Positions 35,560 through 44,645 of a DNA stretch of 64,000 nucleotides are shown piece by piece. A program made the translations under genes and the position numbers. Origin of the DNA: G965220305 sp965220305 (GTDB lineage: Bacteria > Chloroflexota > Dehalococcoidia > Lucifugimonadales > UBA3495); contig OZ244817.1 in assembly GCA_965220305.1 (NCBI GenBank), forward strand, positions 1,054,001 through 1,118,000. Reading direction: 5' to 3'. The number at the start of each line of letters is the position of its first letter. Positions within the stretch are counted from its first letter, which is position 1. The notes under the pieces are model-generated. The model worked only from the letters and a program-made list of their open reading frames with translations. It did no database searches and was not told the origin of the DNA.

Positions 35560-35975
35560 AGTAATAGAGTAACCGAAGTAACCGATAAAATTTTTATTTT
35601 TCAAAAAAATAAAAAAAACCTCGTTACTTCGGTTACTCGGTTACTCAACCCCCCTTTTCACCCCCTCTGTTCTATTTTTCTCTTACTATTCTCCATGTGA
35701 GAACGTCTGTTTTTAGAACAAAACCTGAGTAACGCTTTCCTCCAACCTATTACTCATCATTACTCATAGTAAGAAGGTGCGTCTGCGCGCGTAAAGCGTA
35801 AAAACTCAAGGCCATCCACTTTGTAGATAATATATATACACCGAGAACGACGCACGAATCCGGAATGACGTATATGACGAAAAACGTCACCAGGGCGAAA
35901 AAGAAGGCGATGGTGACCCCCAAAAGGGCAAAAGTGAGTAACAACTTGGGCCAAAAGTAATGGGTGAGCAATAAC
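35560..35975. other. AT-rich region with repeated GAGTAAC/GTTACTC motifs, possible origin
   Basis: The motif GAGTAACC or its complement recurs at about 35569, 35577, 35620, 35631, 35640, 35726, 35750, 35757 and 35936. An inverted pair (GAGTAACCGAAGTAACCG against CGTTACTTCGGTTACTCGG) encloses a run of A/T about 35 bp long. The surroundings are over 60 percent GC. AT-rich DNA plus iterons is typical of a replication origin. No rightward gene of normal quality covers 35229-36114. Confidence 0.55.
35750..35971 (-). CDS. Possible small membrane protein in the AT-rich region
   Basis: A 73-residue leftward frame with two hydrophobic helices (LLLTFALLGVTIAFFFALVT and VIYVIPDSCVVLGVYIL). The opposite strand holds a short basic frame over the same bases (MTKNVTRAKKKAMVTPKRAK). 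Either, or neither, may be real. Confidence 0.2.
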   Translation of the reverse strand: MLTHYFWPKLLLTFALLGVTIAFFFALVTFFVIYVIPDSCVVLGVYILSTKWMALSFYALRAQTHLLTMSNDE

Positions 35976-36114
35976 TTTCGGCAAAATACCCACCCAAGAA
36001 GCAGGCTGGAACAACCCTCATGGAGAGGCCCAACATGCGGAACACCGGGGAAAATCAGGCCCTGGCTCGGCGGCAGCCCGCCAGCTGTGGACGTGGGAGC
36101 GAGGAACGAAAACG

Positions 36115-36378
36115 ATGGACCAATCCCGGGGAATGGCAGAGATGACTGCGGCCAGCGCCGCCGGGAGGATGAAAGAGGAGGGGATCCGGGGCATCGTGAT
36201 GGAGGGAAATTGCAACCGAAGGCGCTGGCTCGCCCACGGCAACGTCTGCCGCTGCTCCTGCCAGGGCGAGAACCACTCCGCGATGCGGCCCGGCAGTGTG
36301 GGACTCAGAAGTCCAAGCGAGGGCCGGGAGCTACAGACCATAATGGTAGGACTGGGGCCGGAGGCCGGGACGGAGTAG
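36115..36378 (+). CDS. Hypothetical cysteine-containing protein
   Basis: An 87-residue frame with a helical N-terminus (GMAEMTAASAAGRMKEEGIR) and a core NCNRRRWLAHGNVCRCSCQGE that may bind metal. GAGGAACG lies upstream. No family recognised. Confidence 0.4.
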   Translation: MDQSRGMAEMTAASAAGRMKEEGIRGIVMEGNCNRRRWLAHGNVCRCSCQGENHSAMRPGSVGLRSPSEGRELQTIMVGLGPEAGTE

Positions 36379-36382
36379 AGAA

Positions 36383-36583
36383 ATGCAGAGCGGAGAAGAA
36401 CAGTGGGAAGCGGAACACCAGACCGTCTTGGAACAATTCCCCACCATGCAGGAAATCCTGTGGGTGACCTGTATCCACGGGATCACCGAAGCCCGAGAGG
36501 GAGAGCCGGAACGCGAGCCCGGGATCATCAACCGGCTAGCTGATTCCTTCCTCCGTGCCGCGAACCTGGCCTTGTGCCAGTGA
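36383..36583 (+). CDS. Hypothetical helical protein
   Basis: A 66-residue protein (HQTVLEQFPTMQEILWVTCI core) starting 5 bp after the previous gene with a GGAG site. Acidic. No domain recognised. Confidence 0.4.
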   Translation: MQSGEEQWEAEHQTVLEQFPTMQEILWVTCIHGITEAREGEPEREPGIINRLADSFLRAANLALCQ

Positions 36584-36619
36584 GGGACCACCAGCAAAAT
36601 CAAAAAGGAGACTGCAGAA

Positions 36620-37183
36620 ATGGAAGAGAACCCGAACATATCCCTCGCGGAGAGCGCGCTGCGGATATATGACGAGCAGCAGGACCGGGAGTTCCTGAGA
36701 TTCCTGGTATCCCAACGAAGGCAGGACCAACAACTGGAACCCATGCTGCGAGACGAATGGGAAAGAGGAATCTGCCTCTTGCAGGACGACAGCGTCGTGG
36801 AACTGAACGACCGGCAGGGAGAGACCAGCTTCCGATGGCGCAACGGAATCAAGAGCAGACCCGCCAGGATAGAATCCGGAAGTCTGCCCACCTACCCCCG
36901 GGCCGTGAGGCCCCTCCTGGACTGGCCCAGCAGTAAGACCCTGCTCCACGCCATCCTGAAAAAGCTGGAACAGGACGCATGGGAGCAAATCATACCCAAC
37001 GTCAACTGGGACCCCGGGAACGAACCGGTCCTGGAAGAATACGACATCCTCACGGCAGCCCCCGGGCTGAACGACGCCATCCTGGAATTCATGCGGGAGA
37101 GGTATGACATGCCGGAAGAAACCCTCACGGCCCTCCGGCAGGCCACCGAGACAAGGATGAGAGGAGAAACCAAGGAAGAATGA
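36620..37183 (+). CDS. Hypothetical protein
   Basis: A 187-residue protein with AAGGAG 9 bp upstream. Helical N-terminus (SLAESALRIYDEQQDREFLR), a central beta part around FRWRNGIKSRPARI, and a C-terminal helix. It ends in ATGATGA overlap with the next gene, so the two are coupled. No family recognised. Confidence 0.55.
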   Translation: MEENPNISLAESALRIYDEQQDREFLRFLVSQRRQDQQLEPMLRDEWERGICLLQDDSVVELNDRQGETSFRWRNGIKSRPARIESGSLPTYPRAVRPLLDWPSSKTLLHAILKKLEQDAWEQIIPNVNWDPGNEPVLEEYDILTAAPGLNDAILEFMRERYDMPEETLTALRQATETRMRGETKEE

Positions 37184-37425
37184 TGAGAACATCAGCATGG
37201 CAGATAATATCTCAGACGGTCCAGTCGGGAAGAGAGATCAACACCCGCACCCGGGACCTACTGACCGGAAAAGCATTCCTCCAGCACGGCTCTCATTCCG
37301 ACGACTCCGCCAGGCTCCTGGAAAAATATCGGAAAGAGGACCAACAGGAAAGGACAGAGTCCCTGAACGCCTTGGAGCGGATAGCCGCAGCGCTGGAAAA
37401 ACGTCAGGGAGAAGGGAAAATATGA
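37180..37425 (+). CDS. Hypothetical helical protein
   Basis: An 81-residue, strongly helical and charged protein (ARLLEKYRKEDQQERTESLN). It overlaps its upstream neighbour by 4 bp and the next ATG lies 4 bp before its end, so it sits in a tight operon with the DUF1937-like gene. Confidence 0.5.
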   Translation: MMRTSAWQIISQTVQSGREINTRTRDLLTGKAFLQHGSHSDDSARLLEKYRKEDQQERTESLNALERIAAALEKRQGEGKI

Positions 37426-37955
37426 ACCACGGAGAAACGGCGCCCGACCTGGAGACCTTCCTGGAGGATGCCGGGGAGCAGAGCGAAAAGGGATTCAAGT
37501 ACGTCGCCTCACCCTACTGGCACCGGGAGGAGCAGGTGCGTAGGGCACGGGCACGGGCGGCTATGGCCGCCGTGATGAAGCTGATAGAACAGCACATCAG
37601 CGCCTTCTCCCCAGTGGTCTACAGCGCGGTCATCCAGGAAGGGAGCGGCTTCCGGCCGCCAGAGGGGTGGTACGCCTTCGACCTGAACTTCCTCGCCCAG
37701 GCCAGCGGCATGATCCTCCTGGAGATACCCGGGTGGAAAGAAAGCCGGGGAGTGTTGATCGAAACAGCCTACGCCCAAGGGCGAGGGATGCCCATCGAGA
37801 AAGTGAAGTGGGAAGAGGTCCGCAGTTGCCTGGACCGCGAGACAGTAGAACTGCTGGAGCGGGCGAGAAACGGTGAAGCCATCCCGCAGAAATCAGAAAG
37901 AGATGTGGTGAACCATCTCCCCGAAGGGTTGAGGGAGAACACGCATCAAGGATGA
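37422..37955 (+). CDS. DUF1937 (nucleoside 2-deoxyribosyltransferase-like) protein
   Basis: A 177-residue protein from ATG 37422. The core FKYVASPYWHREEQVRRARA, SPVVYSAV, WYAFDLNFLAQASGMILLEI and GWKESRGVLIETAYAQGRGM matches DUF1937. That family is related to deoxyribosyltransferases, which swap bases on deoxynucleosides; the GW--S-G---E catalytic glutamate is present. It could salvage or modify nucleotides for the replicon. It follows two small coupled genes and lies just upstream of the cytosine methyltransferase. Confidence 0.75.
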   Translation: MNHGETAPDLETFLEDAGEQSEKGFKYVASPYWHREEQVRRARARAAMAAVMKLIEQHISAFSPVVYSAVIQEGSGFRPPEGWYAFDLNFLAQASGMILLEIPGWKESRGVLIETAYAQGRGMPIEKVKWEEVRSCLDRETVELLERARNGEAIPQKSERDVVNHLPEGLRENTHQG

Positions 37956-38030
37956 TGCCCCCCTCCACAATGCTGGACCAAAATGATTGAGGCGCTCCAA
38001 GCTGGGCGCACACATAGGGAGATGCACAGA

Positions 38031-40142
38031 ATGATTCCCCCGACATACGTCGCCGACCTATTTTGCGGCGCCGGCGGCTCGTCAACCGGCGCCGAGAAAG
38101 CCATTGAGGAAATCGGCGGCAGGATGGAACTGGTTGCGGTGAACCACTGGCCGATTGCAGTCCAAACCCACCAGTTGAACCACCCGACGGCGCAACACTA
38201 CCTGCAGGACCTCGACAAAGCCGACCCGGAGGAAATCGTCCCCAACCGGTACCTGGACCTCCTGATGGCCAGCCCGGAGTGTCGCTACTACTCCCGGGCC
38301 CGCGGGGGCAAGCCGGTCCACGACCAAGGCCGCATGAATCCCTGGGTGGTGCACCGCTGGCTGACCTCCCTGAACGTAAAATGTTTGCTCGTCGAGAATG
38401 TCCCGGAATTCACGGAATGGGGCCCGCTCCACGACGACGGCCGTCCCGACAAGACCAGGAAGGGCATGTACTTCGAGGAGTGGGTGAAATCCCTGTGGGG
38501 ACTGGGATACGAGGCGGAGTGGCGTATGCTCAACGCGGCCAATTACGGCGACGCGACCACGCGGGTCCGCTTCTTCCTGCAAGCGCGCAACGATGGAAAA
38601 CCCATCCGGTGGCCGGAGGCTACTCACTCAAAAACGGGCGGCCCGAGCCTACTCCACGACCTTCCCAAGTGGCGCGCGGCGCGGGACATCATCGACTGGT
38701 CCAACCCTGGCCGCTCCCTGCTGGACGACCCGAAGTACCGCAAGAAGCCGCTCAGCGAGAAGACCCGGCGCCGCATCGCCAAGGGCCTGGAGCGCTTCGG
38801 CGGCCCCTTGGCGCACCTCTACATACGCCTGCTGGACCTTCCCCAGGACAGCTCCGCGGCAACCCGAGACAACTCCGCGGCGACCCACGACACCGCAACC
38901 CGGGCCCAGGAGTCCTTCATCCTGAACCGCAACGGCGAGAACGGCTCAACCAGGGTCCACTCCATCGATAACCCAGTGCCCACGGCGACCACCCGGGGGG
39001 CCGGCTACCTGGTGGAACCGGAAGCCCAGCCCTTCCACACCATCACCACGCTGCCCGGCGGCGGCCTATACCTCGCGGAAGCCAGGGCGCAACCGCTTGT
39101 CGGCGCCAACCGCAACCAAAACGTCCCGAAGGGTATCGGCGAGCCCATTCCGACCGCCACCACCGCGCACGGCGGGGGAAGCTTCCTGGTCGAGCCGGAC
39201 ATGAAAGCATTCGTGCTGGGCCAACAGAGCGGCGGAGCGCCCAGGTCGGCGCCCACCGTGACAACAGACGGGGCCATCTCCCTGGTCCAGTCATCCATCA
39301 TCGAGTATTACGGCCAGAGCAACGCCCGAGAGGTGGCGGAACCACTATCGACCATACTGTCGATCCGGAAGCACGGCTTCGTGAAACCGACGCTGGTGAA
39401 GTACTACGGCCAGAGCCACAGCGCCGACATGGACGCGCCCCTCCCGGCACTCACCACAAAGGCTAGGTACGGCCTGGCCGATCCGGTGCTGGTCGAACTC
39501 AACCACGGGAACAGCGACGAGGGACCCAAGGGAAACGACCACCGCTCCCACTCGGTGGACCAGCCCCTGGGCTCGCTGACCACCTCGCGCGGCATCGGAC
39601 TGGCCCAACCGATCCTCATCCAGACAAGCCAGACCGGGGGGAACGGCAGCTACGCCCGGCCCACGGAGCAACCGGTCCCGACGCTCACGACCCGCAAAGA
39701 CGTGGGCGTTGCAACGCCCACCGTCAAGCCGTACCTAGTGCCCAATTTCGGAGAACACGACAGGCCGGAACCGCGCACCCATGATGTGGATGCCCCCCTG
39801 CCAACCGTCACGAGCCGGGGCGCGGGATCTCTCGTATCGCCCACGCTGGTCGAGCCCATCCTGAGGCAGATGGAGAAGGCGAACCTGGACCTCCGAAGGC
39901 TGGTGTTCGTCGATGGGCAGGCATATCTGCTCGACATCCGCTTCCGGATGCTGCAGAACTCCGAGCTGGCCCGAGCCATGGGATTTGAGGACGAGGAAAC
40001 ATCCTACGAGTTCGTCGGGAACGTCAGCGAAATCACGAAGCAAATTGGGAATGCCGTGCCGGTGCACCTGGCCGCGGCGCTGGTGAAGGCGGCGCTGGAC
40101 CCCGGCGCTGGAGAGCCGGAAAAACCAGGACACAAAGGGTGA
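38031..40142 (+). CDS. C5-cytosine DNA methyltransferase with repeat-rich insert
   Basis: A 703-residue enzyme from ATG 38031 (AGGGA upstream). Motif I is DLFCGAGGSSTG, motif IV ASPECRYYSRARGG (PEC in place of PCQ; the nucleophilic Cys is present), motif VI ENVPEF, motif VIII TTRVRFF, and the motif X region QIGNAVPVHLAAAL. Between VIII and X lie about eight repeats of the form P-PT-TT-G---L--P-LV (residues about 300-625), which lengthen the target-recognition region. This phage-type subfamily methylates cytosine. It is solitary, with no restriction partner seen, so it probably protects or marks the replicon. Confidence 0.9.
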   Translation: MIPPTYVADLFCGAGGSSTGAEKAIEEIGGRMELVAVNHWPIAVQTHQLNHPTAQHYLQDLDKADPEEIVPNRYLDLLMASPECRYYSRARGGKPVHDQGRMNPWVVHRWLTSLNVKCLLVENVPEFTEWGPLHDDGRPDKTRKGMYFEEWVKSLWGLGYEAEWRMLNAANYGDATTRVRFFLQARNDGKPIRWPEATHSKTGGPSLLHDLPKWRAARDIIDWSNPGRSLLDDPKYRKKPLSEKTRRRIAKGLERFGGPLAHLYIRLLDLPQDSSAATRDNSAATHDTATRAQESFILNRNGENGSTRVHSIDNPVPTATTRGAGYLVEPEAQPFHTITTLPGGGLYLAEARAQPLVGANRNQNVPKGIGEPIPTATTAHGGGSFLVEPDMKAFVLGQQSGGAPRSAPTVTTDGAISLVQSSIIEYYGQSNAREVAEPLSTILSIRKHGFVKPTLVKYYGQSHSADMDAPLPALTTKARYGLADPVLVELNHGNSDEGPKGNDHRSHSVDQPLGSLTTSRGIGLAQPILIQTSQTGGNGSYARPTEQPVPTLTTRKDVGVATPTVKPYLVPNFGEHDRPEPRTHDVDAPLPTVTSRGAGSLVSPTLVEPILRQMEKANLDLRRLVFVDGQAYLLDIRFRMLQNSELARAMGFEDEETSYEFVGNVSEITKQIGNAVPVHLAAALVKAALDPGAGEPEKPGHKG

Positions 40143-40148
40143 ACGCTC

Positions 40149-40635
40149 GTGAAAGCAGAGCCGCCATGGAGCGACGGAGCAGACCTGAGAGCAAAAGCGC
40201 TCTACGCTCTGGATGACGAGGCCTGGATCGAAATCTCCGACGGAGACCCCAGGGCCGCAGGACTCCAATCGCCTGTACGGACGCACACGGCCTGCAGGCC
40301 GTCGCTTTGTAGGGCCAGGGCAGCGCATCGTGCTGATCACCCCGGATGCCGGCGCTCTATTTATCTGGCGGAAGTTCAGAGAACATGGGCAACGCGAACC
40401 GCGAGGCATCAACTGCTCGATCTTCCGCCGAGAGCGCGGCACGGCAGCGGCCTCCGACATGATTCTCAACGCAGAGCAGTTCGCGTGGGCCAAGTGGCCA
40501 GGTGAACGCCTGTACACCTATGTCGCGCCCTGGATGGTGGCCAGCCCGAACCCTGGCTACTGCTTCAAAGTCGCCGGGTGGCGATTGTACCGGGTCACGC
40601 CTCGCGGGCTCCACGAGCTCCAGAAGCTGCCCTGA
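40149..40635 (+). pseudogene. Phage-type conserved protein, frameshifted
   Basis: The first frame gives RAKALYALDDEAWIEISDGD then PRAAG. The second, from about 40270, gives RRFVGPGQRIVLITPDAGAL, FIWRKF, GINCSIFRRE, ERLYTYVAPWMV and NPGYCFKVAGWR. Together they match one phage-borne protein of about 155 residues with one frame change near 40270. The function is unknown; the C-terminal half is the better conserved. Confidence 0.55.
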
Positions 40636-40673
40636 ACTAAACGTTACAGTGGCCACCATAGGAGGACCAAGAA

Positions 40674-41036
40674 ATGTCCTACGAAACCACCTACAGCCTG
40701 TCCTGGGATGGAACCTCCCCAACGAAAGAGGAACTCACCCAAGCACTGGCAGAGAACGTGGACGGTTCAACCCCCGGCCAGCAGGACTACGAGAATGTCA
40801 CCTCAGACTGGAGGGAGATGCTGGAGGGAGATAGAACAGAAACCCACTGGCACAGCCACGAGAAAGACATGGCGAAGATCTCCAGGATGTGGCCTGGAAC
40901 CATCTTCATGCTGTCCATGCGAGGAGAGCAGGGTGAGAGCCATCAGGACTACTACCTGAACGGTATGGTCCAGACAGTGCCGGGAGAGATCATCTTCCCA
41001 CCATTCCGACCCAAACATCTCAGGGAACCAAGATAG
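40674..41036 (+). CDS. Hypothetical phage-type protein
   Basis: A 120-residue protein (MSYETTYSLSWDGTSPTKEE) with AGGAGGACC before the ATG. Later blocks are HEKDMAKISRMWPGTIFMLS and YYLNGMVQTVPGEI. It looks like a beta-rich small domain of a type seen in phages; the function is unknown. Confidence 0.55.
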   Translation: MSYETTYSLSWDGTSPTKEELTQALAENVDGSTPGQQDYENVTSDWREMLEGDRTETHWHSHEKDMAKISRMWPGTIFMLSMRGEQGESHQDYYLNGMVQTVPGEIIFPPFRPKHLREPR

Positions 41037-41187
41037 GACCGACGATGGTCCCAGCGCATCAGCCCACTCCGCAGGATACTCAATGACACCAGAACCGGGC
41101 CATGAAGCCTCCAGCCCTGGCTGAGCGCTAGCCCACCGAACCGGTTGCCGCTACCCCCACCCACGGCCATAAAACCCACTTGTTCAG

Positions 41188-41331
41188 TAGGACGATTGCA
41201 AAGTCCTTCCATACAGTGGAATATGCCCCCAACCCGTCTTTCCCGCGAAAGCGGGAATCCACAGTTCCAACTTTGGAGTCCTGCCATAACCGAGCGGACG
41301 GCGCGAATCGAACAACTTTGCAATCGTCCTG
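41188..41331. repeat. MITE, 144 bp, with 10-bp target duplication
   Basis: Inverted ends (T/C)AGGACGATTGCAAAG, flanked by ACTTGTTCAG on both sides (41178-41187 and 41332-41341). The interior holds a TTCCCGCGAAAGCGGGAA hairpin. The ends resemble those of the ISAs1 element at 24006 (CAGG-C-AT-GC). Confidence 0.85.
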
Positions 41332-41523
41332 ACTTGTTCAGAAAAGTCCAGCATAGTCAACAATGAGGACCACCCCCGACACCCAAGGAAATCCACTGCT
41401 CCGCAGTACGACGGACGTCACCCTCAACCATCTGCGATTGCTGATTCAGGTCCTGGAAATCACCGCTGCAATCCCCACTCTCAGAATTGAGAATCAGGAA
41501 CCGCGAAACAAGGAAGAAGGAAA

Positions 41524-41804
41524 ATGACCCCCCCCCCAGCAACGATTGGATAATGGACGCGATGAGAGGCGCGAGAGAACACCTGAGGATGGCCCAGGAG
41601 AACCAAGGCCAGAACACCTCCGGAGTACCCGGGTGGAACAGGGACGCGCCGCCAGGACACTCCTTCTGGGATGGCGAGGACTGGTACCCAGTACCGGAAG
41701 TGACACCCCTGCAGGCGCTGAGAGCCCTGCTGAAAGACCCCAGCCCAGACAACCTGGACACCGCCAGGTGGTACACCGAGACATGGAACATACCCCAAGA
41801 GTAG
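41524..41804 (+). CDS. Hypothetical protein with a C10 tract after the start codon
   Basis: The best start is ATG 41524 (AAGGAAGAAGGAAA upstream), but a run of ten C right after it (41528-41537) puts it out of frame with the clearly coding part (MDAMRGAREHLRMAQENQGQ, then GHSFWDGEDWYPVPEVTPLQ). One C more or less joins them, so expression could vary by slippage. The in-frame ATG at 41553 would give an 84-residue protein. No family recognised. Confidence 0.45.
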
Positions 41805-42081
41805 ACCCAGCACGCAATGGGATGGACCCGCCCTATCCCCGTTCATCGAGGAGATCAGGAAGCAGACCCCGGCCGGCGCGGGGATGAACCCCAGACAACC
41901 GAGCCAGAGCCGAATGCCTCGTAGCAACCCCAGTCGCCCGACCATCAGGTCCGAAGACAAGTCCCTGATTGAAGGCCTGGGCATGATGCAACCGCTGAAC
42001 ATCCAGGCACACCGGGACCAGGAAGACACCCGGCACGGCGAGAGCGCCGGCCCGCGCACACCCCCATGACCTTCCGAGGAA
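41805..42081. other. Gap without convincing gene
   Basis: Short frames here lack ribosome sites and domain features. It lies before the convergent end of the AIM24-like gene. Confidence 0.4.
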
Positions 42082-42750
42082 CTAGAGACTCTCCGAATCC
42101 TTGAGAAGATCTGACACCCAAGCGGTCAAGAAAGACAGGTTCCGGGTCTGCACCCAAACCAAGCCGCTGCCCCGCAGATGCATCACCAGACCTTCGCCGC
42201 CGCCGATCATGGAACGGATGCCCCCCACCTTGCCAACGGAGTAGTCCACCCCTCCGGTGAAGGCCACCAGGTGCCCAGTGTCCACCACCAGTTCCCGGCC
42301 CGGCTCCAAGACAATCTCCCGCAGCGCTCCGTAGGAATGGAAGAACACCGTCCCCGGGGACCTCTCCACATAGGCCCGCAGGAAAAAGAGGCCCTCCCCG
42401 CTAAGGATGCCCCGGAACCCCTGAAACTTGGAACTCAGTTTGACGGGACCCCAGCCCGCGAGGAATGCCCCCCTCTGGATGAACAGATCAACGCCGGGGG
42501 ACAGCTCGCGCTCCTGAATATCCCCCGGGGCCGGCGGCGCCAGCATGACCCAGCCCCCCTCTGGCCCCCCGGTGAAGCGGTTGACCAGGAAGGACTCGCC
42601 GCCGCCGAGGCCGGCGCCGGAACCCCCGGTCTGCAACTCCACCCCCTGCTGGGCCACCATCGCCCCGGGCTCGGCGGTGATGCCCTCGCCCGGCTCCAGG
42701 TTGACGGTGAGGAGCGAATAGCTGGGACTGAACTCGATCTCGGTATTCAC
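42082..42750 (-). CDS. AIM24/TIGR00266 family protein
   Basis: A 222-residue leftward protein from GTG 42750 with GGAGGTGG upstream. It matches the all-beta AIM24/TIGR00266 plan: N-terminal YSLLTVNLEPGEGITAEPGA, then MVAQQGVELQTG, GGESFLVNRFTG and a C-terminal GGGEGLVMHLRGSGLVWVQT. The cellular function is unclear; in bacteria it is often linked to surface or stress loci. It stands alone on this strand, divergent from DUF488 with about 90 bp between them, which probably holds both promoters. Confidence 0.85.
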   Translation of the reverse strand: MNTEIEFSPSYSLLTVNLEPGEGITAEPGAMVAQQGVELQTGGSGAGLGGGESFLVNRFTGGPEGGWVMLAPPAPGDIQERELSPGVDLFIQRGAFLAGWGPVKLSSKFQGFRGILSGEGLFFLRAYVERSPGTVFFHSYGALREIVLEPGRELVVDTGHLVAFTGGVDYSVGKVGGIRSMIGGGEGLVMHLRGSGLVWVQTRNLSFLTAWVSDLLKDSESL

Positions 42751-42839
42751 AGGGCCACCTCCAAAGCATGAGATAAAATCATCATAGGAAAAGAACGGCG
42801 CACGGCCTTTCGCAGCCGGGTCGGAGAAAGGAGATGAAA

Positions 42840-43439
42840 ATGGAAGCGCCCAGGACCAACTCCATCCACACCGTTGGGCACTCGAACCTGAGTACGGAGA
42901 GCCTGGTGGGGATGCTGAAGAGGCGGGGAATTATCCAAGTAATCGACGTGCGCAGCACGCCCTACAGCCGACACGTCCTCCAGTTCAACCGGGAGAACAT
43001 CAGGGCAACACTGGAGAGAAACGACACTGGCTACACCCACATGGGAGACGCCCTGGGGGGACGGCCTCAGGATGACCGGCTATACGACAGAGACGGCCGG
43101 GCCAACTACGGGCTGATGGCCCAGGAAAAAACGTTCCAGGACGCGATACGGCAGGTGGAACAGATGGCGGAAGACGGCCACATCGCGCTGATGTACACCG
43201 AGGCCGACCCGCTACGCTGCCACCGGACCCTGCTGGTGTCCCAGGAACTGGCCAGCAGAGGAGCGGACATCATCCACCTGATGCGGGACGGCCAGCAGGA
43301 GAGCCACGAAGAAGCCATGGAAAAGCTGCTGGCGGTGTGGAAACTCCTCCATGACGGGGACGCAGGAATGACCCATCGACAACTCATCAAGAAAGCGGTG
43401 AGAAACCAAGCGGCAGAGGTGGCGTACCGCCGGAGATGA
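42840..43439 (+). CDS. DUF488 family protein
   Basis: A 199-residue protein; ATG 42840 is better spaced from AAGGAG than ATG 42834. The start IHTVGHSNLSTESLVGMLKR, then VIDVRSTPYSRHVLQFNREN, GDALGGRP and ALMYTEADPLRCHRTLLVSQ are the DUF488 signature (VGHS, DVR-P-S, C--CHR-like). DUF488 is a widespread cytosolic fold of unknown activity, common in phages and defence-rich regions. Confidence 0.88.
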   Translation: MEAPRTNSIHTVGHSNLSTESLVGMLKRRGIIQVIDVRSTPYSRHVLQFNRENIRATLERNDTGYTHMGDALGGRPQDDRLYDRDGRANYGLMAQEKTFQDAIRQVEQMAEDGHIALMYTEADPLRCHRTLLVSQELASRGADIIHLMRDGQQESHEEAMEKLLAVWKLLHDGDAGMTHRQLIKKAVRNQAAEVAYRRR

Positions 43440-43607
43440 GAAAGAGCGGCCCCAGGGGAAAAGGGTGGAACCGAAGGGCAACGACGAGAACGCCAAGGCG
43501 CTCCACGCCTCTCCAGCACGTGCCCAACCGGGGAAACCCGGGCGGCGGCGCGCCTGTTGCTCCCCGGGGGCCGCGCATTCGAGGTGAAAGGACGTGGAGT
43601 GGATGTA

Positions 43608-44624
43608 ATGACGCAGACCAAGACTCAAGGGAAGAGAAACCGCCCCAAGGCGGCCGCAGCCACAGGGCAGACCGCCAGGTTTCTCGTGGTGGGAACGGCC
43701 ATCGCGGAGACCATCCTGCACCAGCCCGGCGGCGGGGAGCGCCGGGGCCTCGAGGGAGTAGCGGCCACCATCGCCCTGGCGGAGGCGGGGAATGAGGTCA
43801 CCCTGGTCACCAGCATCGGGCAGGGACCGGAGGGAACAAGAGCCAAGAATCTGCTGACCGACACCCCGCTGCGCACCATCATCCGGGACAGCGCCGGAGC
43901 CGCCGGCTTCGCCACCATCAACACCCGGCAGGGCGAGCAGCAGCGGGCCAATGGACGATGGCCCAGGGCAACGGGACTGGGCCGCCTGGCAGAGCGGGAG
44001 ATACACCGGCACGAAGTCATCATTGCCGACACCAACATGTCCCCGGGGGACTTACTCCAGATGCTGGACCATCCTGGGAAACTTACGATGGTCAACGGGA
44101 CCACCACCCTGGGCGCCGCCCGCATCCCGACGCGATGGAACAACCGGCTGGGAATGCTCACCGTCAACCGGGCCGAGGCCCGGACGCTGATGCAGCGGCT
44201 GGACTGCTCCGGGGAGAGAGCTGATGCGCCGGCTCAGGGCTGGAAGCATGCTGTTGACCAGGGACCGAAGCGGATGGAGATTCTACGACCAGAACGGCGA
44301 CATGGTGGAGTCTCCCGCCGCACCGGCGCCGGAGCACACCGACTTCATCGGCTGCGGGGACTACGCCGCCGCCGGGGCAGTTCACGCAGTGGCGCACGGG
44401 CTCGACCCGGAGGCCACCATCAACGGGTTCATCCGGAGGAAGCTGGAAGCCAACGTGGTGCCCCCGAGGAGTTCGGGGATCGGATGTACCGACTCACGAA
44501 GGAGAAGCGCCCAGTCCTAAAGGAGAACCACCCAGCGCAGCAGGCGGATTATGATAGTGATCCAAGCCGCCAGCGTGGTCATGACCATGCCGGTAGAGGT
44601 CATACGGAAAGCGAGTGCCGCTAA
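43608..44624 (+). pseudogene. PfkB-family carbohydrate/nucleoside kinase with two frameshifts
   Basis: ATG 43608 (GGAG 8 bp upstream). N-terminal part: FLVVGTAIAETILHQPGGGE, EGVAATIALAEAGNEVTLVT; mid part VNGTTTLGAARIPTRWNNRL, LTVNRAEARTLM. At about 44215 the frame changes to MRRLRAGSMLLTRDRSGWRF, and HTDFIGCGDYAAAGAVHAVA gives the catalytic GxGD motif. Near 44465 (a C5 run) the first frame resumes with EEFGDRMYRLTKEKRPVLKE. The two shifts compensate, so the ends share a frame. PfkB enzymes phosphorylate sugars or nucleosides. Errors in sequence cannot be excluded. Confidence 0.65.
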
Positions 44625-44645
44625 ACCCGAAAGGAGCAGATTTTC

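Noticed and set aside
41281..41345. Possible tRNA from a GCGAATCGAAC string
   Set aside because: No cloverleaf can be drawn; the string lies within the MITE end.
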